Source: Candidatus Altimarinota bacterium (GTDB lineage Bacteria; Patescibacteriota; Gracilibacteria; Absconditabacterales; Absconditicoccaceae). Taken from it: a stretch of 9,733 bases of DNA. The stretch covers positions 1 through 9,733 of the forward strand of contig WFMP01000031.1 in the NCBI GenBank assembly GCA_015489035.1. Direction: 5' to 3'. A model generated the notes under the pieces. That model had not been told where the DNA came from, did no database searches, and saw only the letters and a list, made by a program, of their open reading frames with translations. Of this stretch, positions 1 to 8,053 are shown in pieces. How positions within the stretch are numbered: the first letter of the stretch is position 1; each line of letters starts with the position of its first letter. The position numbers were made by a program, and so were the translations under genes.

Positions 1-750
1 CGTGAGTTCTTTAGATTAAAGATTATTTATATTTGATTATTTATTTGAATTATATTGATTTTTTCATCTTATTTGTTAAGTGCTTTAACTATAAATCAGT
101 GAAATAAAGCAATTATTGATTTTTCATTATCTACTATTGAAATATTTGCTCTTATTTTAACATTATTTCTTGGTTCTTATTTACTTTATAATGAATTTAA
201 CAAAAAAACAGTTTTGTTAGTTTTGTCAAGGATTAAAGATAAATATAAATTTATAATATGAAAATTTATTTGATTTAGTATAATATTATTGTTTTTATAT
301 ATTATTTTATGATTTTGATTTTATCTAGCTTTGTTATTTCATCATATTAATTTTGAATGATTTTATATCGAAGCTATGTTCCTAAGTTATATGAAGATAT
401 TGGTGATACTTGCTTTTGTGATGTTTTTTTCAACTTTTGTATCTCCATTTTTAGCATTATTAAGTTCTTTATTTATATATTTTGTTGCTCATGCAAGTGC
501 TTTTATGCTATTTTTTGCACAGACAAATCAGGAAAAAACTATAAGTCCATTTGTTAAAATATTATTAAAATGAATTTATTATGTTTTGCCAAATTTTCAA
601 GATCTGAGTATGAAGGAGTATTTTCTTTCACCGCAATTAGGAAATTATACAACAACACATTTTATATTGTCTACTACTTGATGAGCTTTGGCTTATATAT
701 TTGTTTTGCTTGTTTTATCTTCTTTAATATTCAATAAAAAAGAATTTTAA
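1..750 (+). CDS. ABC-2 type transporter permease, 5'-truncated
   Basis: This is the C-terminal 249 residues of a polytopic membrane protein read in frame 1 with TGA as Gly, ending in TAA; its start lies before the window. Hydrophobic segments lie near residues 8-30, 47-67, 85-112, 123-145, 147-170 and 224-243. After the second one, a polar stretch (YNEFNKKTVLLVLSRIKDKY, then IGKF) matches the cytosolic loop of ABC-2 permeases, where the usual pattern is E-x-x-x-x-T-x-x-x-L-L-S-[RK] followed by GK. A later LPNF-type segment is also typical of the family. The protein should form the membrane channel of an exporter with the ATPase encoded 35 bp downstream. The substrate cannot be told from sequence. 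Read with the standard code the gene breaks into short ORFs, which are artefacts. Confidence 0.8.
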
Positions 751-785
751 AAATAGAATAATTTAATTAATAATTTAATAAAATA

Positions 786-1523
786 ATGGTATTAAAAATA
801 AATAATTTGAAAAAAACTTTTAAGTTAAATTTAAAAAAAACAGAAGTTTTGAAATGAGTAAATTTAGAGATAAAAAAATGAGAAATCTTTGGTTTTCTTT
901 GACCAAATGGGGCAGGTAAGACTACAACTATGAAATGTATTTTAGATTTTGTTCATCCAACTTCTGGAGAGATTATTCTGTTTGGAGAAAAACTAACTAA
1001 AAATAGATCTATACTTTCAAAAATTTGATTCGCACCTGAACAAGCATATTATTATGAACATCTTACCTGAAAAGAATTTTTAGAATTTATGTGAAAACTT
1101 TCTTGAATGACTCAAGAAGAAGTTAAAGAAAAAAGTTCTGGATTGTTAGAAAAAGTAGGTCTTGGTTTTGCTGAAAATAGACTTATAAAAACTTATTCAA
1201 AAGGTATGAAACAAAGACTTGGTATAGCTGCAAGTATTATTCATTCTCCTGAACTTGTTTTTTTTGATGAGCCTATGAGTGGTCTTGATCCTCTTGGTAG
1301 AAATTTGGTTAAAAATATTATAAAAGAGCTGAAAGGACAATGAACTACAGTATTTTTTAATACTCATATTTTGTCAGATGTTCAAGAAATTGCAGACAAT
1401 TTTGCTATTATAAATTTGTGAGAAATTATTTATGAATGAGAAATTAAAGATGTATCGGGGAATCTAGAAGATTTTTTTGTAGAGAAAGTGAGAGAAGCTA
1501 CCGAACAACTTGAGATTAAATAA
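786..1523 (+). CDS. ABC transporter ATP-binding protein
   Basis: This is a complete 245-residue ATPase subunit, the usual length for ABC-2 exporters. Walker A is GPNGAGKTT at residues 39-47, and its first Gly is encoded by TGA. The Q-loop region is IGFAPEQ (Q near 89). The signature is the YSKGMKQRL variant (137-145) common in the CcmA/NatA/drug-exporter subfamily. Walker B is LVFFDEP (157-163), the D-loop is SGLD (165-168) and the switch His is H194 in NTH. All catalytic residues are present, so it should hydrolyse ATP to power the permease encoded just upstream. The ATG at 786 is preceded by an A/T-only stretch with no Shine-Dalgarno motif and gives a start of the expected family type (VLKINNLKKTF). 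The C-terminus (residues 225-245) is a short charged helix. Confidence 0.93.
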
Positions 1524-1633
1524 AAAAGAAGATAGATCTCACCAGACCTACCTTATTGAACCTTTAGTTAACAACTCATTTTTATTTTTATTTATAAATT
1601 AAAGGTATTTATATTATAGAATATATTAAAAAT
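1524..1633. other. Intergenic region with possible promoter
   Basis: This 110-bp spacer separates the ABC genes from the HD-GYP gene. A TTAACA at 1568-1573 followed by AT-rich TTTATAAA at 1591-1598 could be a weak -35/-10 pair (17-19 bp spacing). A small AGTT/AACT dyad with a T-rich tract after it (about 1567-1595) could be a weak terminator. A long-range inverted repeat ACCTTTA/TAAAGGT (1560-1566 and 1600-1606) is also visible. In DNA this AT-rich, none of these is decisive. Confidence 0.25.
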
Positions 1634-4357
1634 ATGTCAAGAGAAAATAAAGAAAATGGTTGTAATATTAATTTTAATGAAGAAGAAAATAATAATTTAT
1701 GATGACTATATTGTTTAAAAAAGAAAAAAATATCTGAATTTTCTGAAGATGATATGTTAAATATAAATAATGTGATGGCATGATGATACAAAGAATGAGT
1801 ACAAAAAATAGATCTAATTAAGAAAAAAATATTGTTAACTTGATGATTTGATATGAATAATGAAGTTATGACTATGGTTATAGTCTCAATAATATCATAT
1901 TATTTAAATAATAATTTTTATGATAGGGTAAATGAATTTTTAAAAGATTTAAGATTAATTAAATTAGATTTATTGGTAAATATAGTAAATACACTTATAA
2001 ATAAATATAAAAATAGTGATAAATATTGTTTTATAGCTAATCATTGTCAATGAATATTATTTTATAGTGAAATGTCTCAAAAAAAAGAGCTTATTGATAA
2101 TTGATGAATAGAAGCAATTGAAATAAATGTTCAATTAAAATTGAAAAATGTAATAAATGAATTACCTAATTTAGAAAATAAAGTATGAGATCCTTATTGG
2201 TTTAATTATTTTAATACATTAGTTTCTTATACAAATTATGAATTAGTTTTTTTGAATAAAAATGATAATTTATTAAAAGAATATATAAATATTTTATTAA
2301 ATTTTGTATTATCTGCTGATATCAATATAAATTTGTATTCTAATGTTTTAAAGACTGTTTATGTAAATAATTTATCTGTTTTATATAAATTATCTTGAAA
2401 TAAGGTAATTGAACAAAAAATAAATGATATAGAGAATACCTATTTAAATAAAGAAAAGAATGGATTAAAAACTTTTTCTAAATTTTATGGGTGATTAGAT
2501 ATAGATTGATGAAATAATAATATTTCTTATGTATGATTAATATTAGAAGAAGATAAAATTTCTAAATATTCTCTTTCTTATGTGTTATCTGAATATTCTC
2601 CTGTAATTACTATTAAAAATTTTACAAAAATATTTCATTCTTATTATAAACAACTTTGTAAAGAAGAATTATTTGAGTCAGAAGAAAATATTTATTTGAA
2701 AATTAATTCTTTGCAGGATGTAATGTTTTATGATCTGATGGATAGGCTAAATCATATAGTTTGATTTAATTATGAACTTGTAGATTATTTTATTAAAGTA
2801 ATTTTAATACAGTATCTATGATTAAATGTTAATGAAGTAAATATTTCTTATAAATTTGAACTTAATGATAAGTTAAACAAAAATATAAAATTAATATGAT
2901 TTAATAAAAAAAATGATATGAATTATCAATCTAATATCGTTTTGAATTTTGTGTATAATTGAAAACAAATACCATTATCTATTAATTTGAATTGAGATAT
3001 AAATGAGAAAGATATAAAAAATAAATTTAATTTATATAAAACAAAGTTTGAAGTATTTTTTAAATTGACTTTAGATAAGTTATGAAGTTTGAGTAATTTT
3101 TTAAATGTTATAGATGATAGAATTTGAATAATTGCAAAAAAACATTCAGAAACAGTTCAACATATGCAAAGAGTTTGAAAATTATTGTATGATATTTATG
3201 ACTGAATAGAAGATAAAAAAAATAAAAAACAAATAGATATATTAAAAGACAGTATTTCTATAAAAGATAAATCATTTTTTACGGTTTTGTGATATTTACA
3301 TGATATCTGAAAATATAATAATCTTGAAATTATGTGAAATTATTCATCTATAAATATGAGGACTGATTCATATATATTGTTTATACAATTATTGATGTCT
3401 CTGGTGAATGATTGAAATGTAGATTGAAATGATAAAATTACTGATTGAAATGATAAAATTACTGATTGAAATGATAAAGAAAAAATAACAATCAATGATA
3501 AAGAAATTATAGAAGAAATAAAAGAATATAATATTATAATTACGATGATAGATGATATATTTATGAAAATTAAATCTTTTAATATATTATTCTTATTATG
3601 AAACAAAATATTCATTACTAATATTTTGTCTATTGCAATAGATATTGCAAGTATAATAAAAAATAAATGATATAGTGTAAATATTATAAATGATACATAT
3701 AAAGATATGGTATCGTCAAATGTAAAAGAATTTCTTGGAGATTCTATATGTTATGAAGGAAATATAGATGATTTGTTTTTATGAATAATTATATTATTTG
3801 AAATCTTTAATAGAAAGTTATTAGAAGAAATTACACATCCTCATATAGAATATTGATTACAATTTTTTAGATTTTTCCCTGAATTTTCATACCTTTCTTC
3901 TGTTTTATATCATCATAAAGATTATCCTTCTATGGATACTATAAATAAATATGATGGATTTACTTGATTAGATAACTTTTCTTCTTTGATTTGAGAAAAT
4001 AAAAAAAATAATAGTTGTAAAATTTGATGATCTCATATAGAACTTGATGATAAAGATTTTATTATGGTTATGACTACAGCTGCAGATTTGGTAGATGCTT
4101 TATTATGAAATAGAAAATATCAAGCAAGTATAGATTTTATGAAAACTAATTCAGGTAAGTATTTTTCATCTTGATTTATTAATTATTTGAATTGAGTTTT
4201 TTCTTGAGAGGATCTGACAGATAAAGAGGAAATATTTGATAAAGTTTTGATGATATTATGAAAAGAATTTAAAAATAACCCTAATTATCCAGAAATAGAA
4301 AGAGTTTTGAAGAAAAAAAGAGAAGAAATTATTTCTATGTATAGTTCAAAAGATTAA
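1634..4357 (+). CDS. Large protein with divergent HD-GYP-like phosphohydrolase domain
   Basis: This 907-residue protein is read with TGA as Gly (about 45 TGA codons against 7 GGN by hand count). Residues 1 to about 490 are helical-looking, Asn/Lys/Ile-rich and match nothing I recognise; there is no signal peptide or clear membrane segment, so it is probably cytosolic. From about 500 an HD-GYP pattern appears in order: HMQRV (H510), LHDIGK (H556, D557, K560), THPHIEYG (H735), HHKDY (H760, H761) and TAADLVDAL followed by RKY (D818, R827). These are the metal-ligand positions of HD-GYP phosphodiesterases. The Glu after HH is Lys and the GYP triplet is missing (YDGFTGL stands nearby). K560 to H735 spans 175 residues where about 26 are usual, so the HD core carries an insertion of about 150 residues with a DGNDKIT repeat. 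It may hydrolyse a cyclic dinucleotide or another phosphoester, or only sense a nucleotide. It is 27 bp upstream of the M23 peptidase gene, so co-transcription is likely. Confidence 0.72.
3410..3479 (+). repeat. 21-bp in-frame tandem repeat
   Basis: The unit GATTGAAATGATAAAATTACT occurs twice exactly (3422-3442 and 3443-3463), followed by a 15-base partial copy (3464-3478) and preceded by a 12-base fragment GATTGAAATGTA (3410-3421). It is a multiple of three and encodes DGNDKIT heptads at residues 593-615 of the HD-GYP-like protein. It lies inside the large insertion of the HD core, so it probably forms a flexible acidic linker whose copy number could vary by slippage. The reverse strand across it has an open frame (3340-3615) that is only a by-product of the repeat. 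Confidence 0.9.
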
Positions 4358-4384
4358 TATATTTAAATCTAAAATTATAAAAAA

Positions 4385-6322
4385 ATGAAAAAAATAATAT
4401 TCTTGCTTTCGTGCCTTCTTAGTTATTCTGTAGCTAACTGATGGTCTTACCCTTTACATGAGATTGCAAAACCTATTGCAAGTTGTAAGTTTAATTTATG
4501 GAAAAATTTATGACCAAATTGTAAAATTCCATTACCAAAACTTACTCCAAGTATGTATAAATCAAAATCAAAAGATATATATTTTTATCGTAGAATCTAT
4601 ACTGTTTTGTGGATGTGATCATACAAATATGGATGGGATGTTATGCATTGAAGTCATCCAGGAGTAGATATAGCAACAAGTGAATGAACTCCAGTGTATA
4701 GTATAGGAACTGGTATAGTAGTACGTGCATATCATGAAATAGCTCGATGAAATGTAGTTGTAATACAACATAAAGTAGATTGAAAGTATATTTATTCTAA
4801 TTATGCACATTTAAGTAAAATTTTGGTTAGGGTAGGTCAAAAAGTAAATCAAAATACAAAAATATGAGAAGTATGACATACAGGAAATGCATATTGAAAT
4901 CATTTACATTTTCAGATAGATACGAATCAAGGTACTTGGGAACATCCTCGGTGGTATCACTGTAGATGACATACAATATCAGCTATTGTAAATTCAACTA
5001 TATGTCAGAAAGGTGCTTTGAAGAATACTTTGGATCCTTTAGCATTTCTTGCTACAAATGGTGCAATTATAAAATATACAGTTACTCAAAAAATAAGGAA
5101 ACAGCCTAAAATTAGTAGAAAAAATATAATATCTCGTGAAGTAATTCAAAAGCAGATAGTAGAGGAATTTTTAAGAACCCATAAAATTAGTTTCCATTTT
5201 TCAAATGCTTGAGTTTATTATTTTTGAAAATATGGTAGTTTCACAATTTGACTGAAAGATATGAGATGAAGAAATTACAATGATATATTACCAGATAATA
5301 TAAACATTATTTATAATAAAAGTTTTTTTTCTGCAGTAAGTCCAATATGAATAAAGATTATAGATGGTAGCAGAAAAGTTACATTTATTCCAAAAAAAAC
5401 TTGAACTACATTTTTTACTATAAAAATGTGAAACCAATTTCTTTATCAAAAAACTATTAGAATAGTAAAAGTATGACAGACTTTACAAGTAAAACACGGA
5501 AGTATAATAACTTTTCCAAGAAATAAATATATTTGACAACCAGTTCGGTGAATAAATATATTTCAAGATGCTTGATATATGAATATTATCAAAGTTCCTT
5601 TTGCTTGAAGATATAGATTAACTTCTAGTACAAAAGATGTTGTATTTTGTAAAGCTTGAACAGATATTAAGTATTTAAATTATTTCAAATGTAATATTTA
5701 CAATACTTCGAAATGAATAACTTTCAGCTATAAAGATACAATATTTGGATTATTAGTTTTTAAGTTTTATTCAGATAGTGGAAAACCAACGAAATTGCTT
5801 GTTCAAGACGAACAGTGAAAAACTGTCTCACAGAGTAGAACATTGTATTTTAAACCTATAAGATTTGTAGATACAAGAAGTGTTTATAATCCATATATTA
5901 TATCTGCATGTAAAAAATGATTATGTCTATGAATTTTGGATAGATGATATTTTTGGAATACAAAGAAAGTTTCAAAAACATATGCAAAATATATTTTAGC
6001 AAATATGATGAATTATTTGTGAAAAAAAGTTAAATATACAATTCCTTCTATTGATAATACAGAATATGTTACAAGATGAGAATTTGTGGATTATGTATTC
6101 AAAATGTTGTGATTGAAAATAAAAAATTATAATGAAATACCTACATATATTGATGTAAGAAATCAACCAAAAGAATTACAAAATGATATAGTATATCTAA
6201 CAAAATTATGATTTTCTTGGAAAGATAGATTTGCAAAATATCATTTTCAACCAAACAAAGTTATAACTGAACAAGAAGCATTATATTTTGTAGAGTTTTT
6301 GTTAGAAAAATTCGGTAGATAA
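4385..6322 (+). CDS. Secreted M23 (LytM-type) peptidase with C-terminal SLH-like domain
   Basis: This is a 645-residue exported protein. The N-terminus (KK, then a hydrophobic core, then SVANG) is a signal peptide, probably cut near residue 17; the early LLSC (7-10) is an unlikely lipobox because it lies inside the hydrophobic core. The M23 zinc peptidase domain is at about 70-185: HPGVD (H91, D95), YAHLS (H142) and NHLHFQID (H173, H175). These include all metal and catalytic residues of lysostaphin/LytM enzymes, so cleavage of peptidoglycan cross-bridges or stem peptides is expected. Residues about 275-370 are beta-rich and Ig-like. Several Cys (for example in CRGH, TICQ and the ACKKGLC stretch) could form disulfides outside the cell. 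Residues 560-645 look like an SLH domain (VTRGEFVDYVFKMLGL ... YIDV ... LTKLGF ... FQPNKVITEQEAL), which would anchor it to a wall polymer. It could remodel the cell's own wall or attack a host wall. Confidence 0.88.
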
Positions 6323-6336
6323 ACTTTAAAGAAACA

Positions 6337-6348
6337 ATGCTGAATTTA
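6337..6348. repeat. Half-copy of the ATGCTGAA repeat
   Basis: ATGCTGAATTTA is the exact reverse complement of bases 6425-6436 in the downstream hairpin. It lies 14 bp after the M23 stop codon. It looks like the remnant of one arm of a palindromic element, or a pairing partner giving an alternative long-range stem with 6425-6436. Confidence 0.6.
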
Positions 6349-6378
6349 TCGGATAATAGAATTTTTAGAATATTTGTT

Positions 6379-6399
6379 ATCCTGAACTTATTTCAGGAT
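6379..6399 (+). terminator. Stem-loop with downstream T-run, repeat family and likely terminator
   Basis: ATCCTGAA (6379-6386), loop CTTAT, TTCAGGAT (6392-6399): an 8-bp perfect stem. Seven Ts follow at 6407-6413 after a short gap, so it can end transcription of the M23 gene. Its right half CTTATTTCAGGATCT (6387-6401) recurs exactly in inverted orientation at 6677-6691, which shows that it belongs to a repeat family rather than being only a terminator. Confidence 0.6.
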
Positions 6400-6415
6400 C
6401 TACTTCTTTTTTTAG

Positions 6416-6436
6416 ATGCTGAACTAAATTCAGCAT
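6416..6436. repeat. Palindromic repeat hairpin ATGCTGAA/TTCAGCAT
   Basis: A perfect 8-bp stem with a 5-base loop (CTAAA). Its core YCTGAA/TTCAGR is shared with the hairpin at 6379-6399 and the copy at 6677-6704. Two nested palindromes within 60 bp resemble REP-type or mobile palindromic elements. Confidence 0.7.
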
Positions 6437-6614
6437 GACAATATAAGAGAATTGCTTATTTAATTATATATTTGTAATTCCTAAGAAAACAAAAATATAC
6501 CAAATATAAATTATTCTGGAGATAAAAATAACTATAAAACATTAATTTTAAATAAAAATATATCTGTTTTTTAAAATTATATTCTCAAGATCAAAAATTT
6601 ATCAAGTCGAATGT

Positions 6615-6651
6615 AAAAAAACAGGAATTTTATTTATCCTGCTATTTTTTT
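6615..6651. terminator. Bidirectional intrinsic terminator
   Basis: Seven As (6615-6621), CAGGA (6622-6626), a 10-base loop, TCCTG (6637-6641), CTA, then seven Ts (6645-6651). The A-run and T-run flank the stem, so either strand gives a hairpin followed by a U tract. It lies 8 bp from the stop codon of the leftward SPFH gene, where a terminator for that operon is expected. Confidence 0.65.
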
Positions 6652-6658
6652 ATACAAT

Positions 6659-7621
6659 TTATTTATCCATTATATCAGATCCTGAAATAAGCTTTCATTC
6701 AGAATTTTTTCATTCTAAATTTTCATTTAAATATATTAATTTTGAGTTTGATGTCTCTCATATTCTTGATAATGTTTCAATTCTAGAACTATCAAGTAAA
6801 AAATTTAATATATGTTGAGCAGTTAAAGAATTATCAGCTTCTTTTATCATATCTACAGATTCTTTAAATCATTTTGCAATTTCCATTCTTTGTCCAGCCA
6901 TACCTTGCCCTAACAATATTTGTGCTTCCTTATCTCATTCTGCATCCTTAACTTTCATAATTTTCTTTGATTCTCATTCATTATAAGCTGCATTTTTAAG
7001 TTTTGCAGTTTCTATTTCTTTATTCATAGCTCTCATAACAGCTTGATCAAGTAATATATTTTGTACTTGTATAGAATCTATTTTATAACCAAATTGTTTT
7101 AATTTTTCTCTTAATTTTTCTTCTATCTCTAATCATATTTCTTCTCTTTTACCAAATATTTCTTTATGAGTAAAGTGAAATATCATTCATCTTAATTGTT
7201 CATCTATAGTAGCTTTCATTAAAGTTCTAGGATCATCTATACTATAAACAGATTTATAAATATTTCAATTTCTAGTATCATCTTTATCATCTTCTACATA
7301 ATAAACAACATTCAGATCCACAGAAGCAGAAACATTATCAGAAGTTACTCATTCTACTTGAACAGAGAAATTTCTTTTAAATAAATATTGTTGTTTTGTC
7401 ATTTCTACGATAGGAATGATAGCATGGAATCATTGTCTCAAAATTCTATTATATTTTCAAAGAAATTCTACTGTTTCTACCCTATTTGGTCTTACAATTC
7501 TTATAGATAAAGCAGCAAATATTATATCAACAATTATTCAAAATATTATTCAAAGTGGTCATCATATAACAACTGATAATATAGGAATTAAAATCAAAAG
7601 AATTATAATAAAGAATGTCAT
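6659..7621 (-). CDS. SPFH/Band 7 family protein (HIR/stomatin-like)
   Basis: This is a 320-residue membrane-associated scaffold protein. An N-terminal hydrophobic stretch (residues 3-38, one long or two short membrane segments) is followed by the SPFH domain: RIVRPNRVETVEFLGKY (41-57), GFHAIIP (64-70), VTSDNVSASVDLNVVYYV (92-109), DDPRTL (129-134) and LRGMI (143-147). The C-terminal part (IQVQNILLDQAVMRAMNKEI, then AEGDKEAQILLGQGMAGQR, about 184-245) resembles plant HIR proteins and related bacterial stomatin-like proteins. Such proteins form large oligomeric rings that organise membrane domains and often control proteases. The last residues 306-316 are encoded by a palindromic repeat found elsewhere in the window. 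The gene begins 21 bp after the FtsB-like gene on the same strand, and no NfeD partner is visible. Confidence 0.88.
6677..6704. repeat. Palindromic repeat copy inside the SPFH coding sequence
   Basis: AGATCCTGAAATAAG (6677-6691) is the exact reverse complement of 6387-6401 in the intergenic hairpin. With TTCAGAA at 6698-6704 it can form an imperfect stem with TCCTGAA at 6680-6686. It lies in frame and supplies residues about 306-316 of the SPFH protein (including LISGS), just before its stop. Confidence 0.75.
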
Positions 7622-7642
7622 TTTTAATTTAAATTAAATAAG

Positions 7643-8035
7643 TTAAAATATATTTTTATACAAAGACAGGAAGAATTCATTCCATTTACCTTTAACATTA
7701 TTAGTATAATTATATTTTTTATAAGAGTCAATTGAATTTATTATAATTCAATTATTAGTAAGTTTTTTAGAAGCTATTTTAATTAAAATTTCATTTCTAT
7801 CTGGTATTCAAGCTTTGTGTAAAAAAGCCTTTCTCATATAATTACTATTAACATAAGGCTTATAATATTTTCTCATCCATGTAGTATCTCATGAGAGATC
7901 ATACTGTTCAACTCTCAATTTATTTATTTTTTTATTCATATTGAAATTTTGAATAAATACTTTTATTGCATATGTAAAAATCACAAAAGATAACAACAAT
8001 ACAAAATACCTAACATACCTTTGCTTAATTTTCAT
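7643..8035 (-). CDS. Small single-pass membrane protein, FtsB/DivIC-like
   Basis: This is a 130-residue protein too TGA-interrupted to appear with the standard code. It has a short basic N-terminus (KIKQRYVR), one membrane segment at about 10-28, then a charged stretch (30-45, MNKKINKLRVEQ) that could start a short coiled coil. After that comes a pattern recalling septum-formation-initiator proteins: YYKPYVNSNYMRKAF (57-71) and GIPDRNEILIKI (76-87), where FtsB/DivIC proteins show a short helix followed by LG...GE.li. It would be a bitopic inner-membrane protein with an extracytoplasmic C-terminus, possibly in the divisome. The coiled coil is shorter than usual, so the assignment is tentative. 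It starts 18 bp after the sigma gene and ends 21 bp before the SPFH gene, so it sits in the middle of an operon. Confidence 0.55.
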
Positions 8036-8053
8036 TAAATCTATTATATATTT

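Larger units (their letters stand above)
6323..6658. other. Convergent intergenic region, repeat-rich, no gene seen
   Basis: This is about 336 bp between the ends of two convergent genes. The left third holds palindromic repeats (listed separately) and the right end holds a bidirectional terminator. The stretch 6437-6614 is plain AT-rich sequence in which I see no gene, RNA or conserved motif. Confidence 0.8.

Noticed and set aside
357..573. Two overlapping short ORFs in the permease region
   Set aside because: One is a fragment of the permease frame cut at TGA codons and the other an out-of-frame shadow; both vanish once TGA is read as Gly.
1560..1606. Terminator for the ABC operon formed by ACCTTTA/TAAAGGT
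   Set aside because: The 33-base loop is too large and no T-run follows directly; it is kept only as a weak dyad in the intergenic entry.
1853..2764. Short ORFs that could suggest a broken pseudogene when read with the standard code
   Set aside because: They are TGA-bounded pieces of one continuous 907-codon frame; there is no frameshift or TAA/TAG interruption.
3410..3479. CRISPR-like array
   Set aside because: Units are contiguous with no spacers, only about three copies, and in frame within a gene.
3340..3615. Antisense open frame of 91 residues with repeated FQSVILS
   Set aside because: It is the reverse reading of the 21-bp tandem repeat and AT-rich DNA inside the well-supported HD-GYP-like gene; there is no independent evidence of coding.
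4385..4414. Lipoprotein signal (LLSC) at the start of the M23 protein
   Set aside because: The Cys is at residue 10, inside the hydrophobic core and followed by more hydrophobic residues; a normal signal peptidase I site near residue 17 fits better.
6437..6614. Possible small RNA or tRNA in the convergent spacer
   Set aside because: No cloverleaf, conserved loop or GC-rich island is visible; the stretch is uniform AT-rich sequence.
7416..7637. A 73-codon plus-strand ORF over the 5' end of the SPFH gene
   Set aside because: The reverse strand encodes a clear SPFH protein here, and the plus-strand product has no recognisable features.
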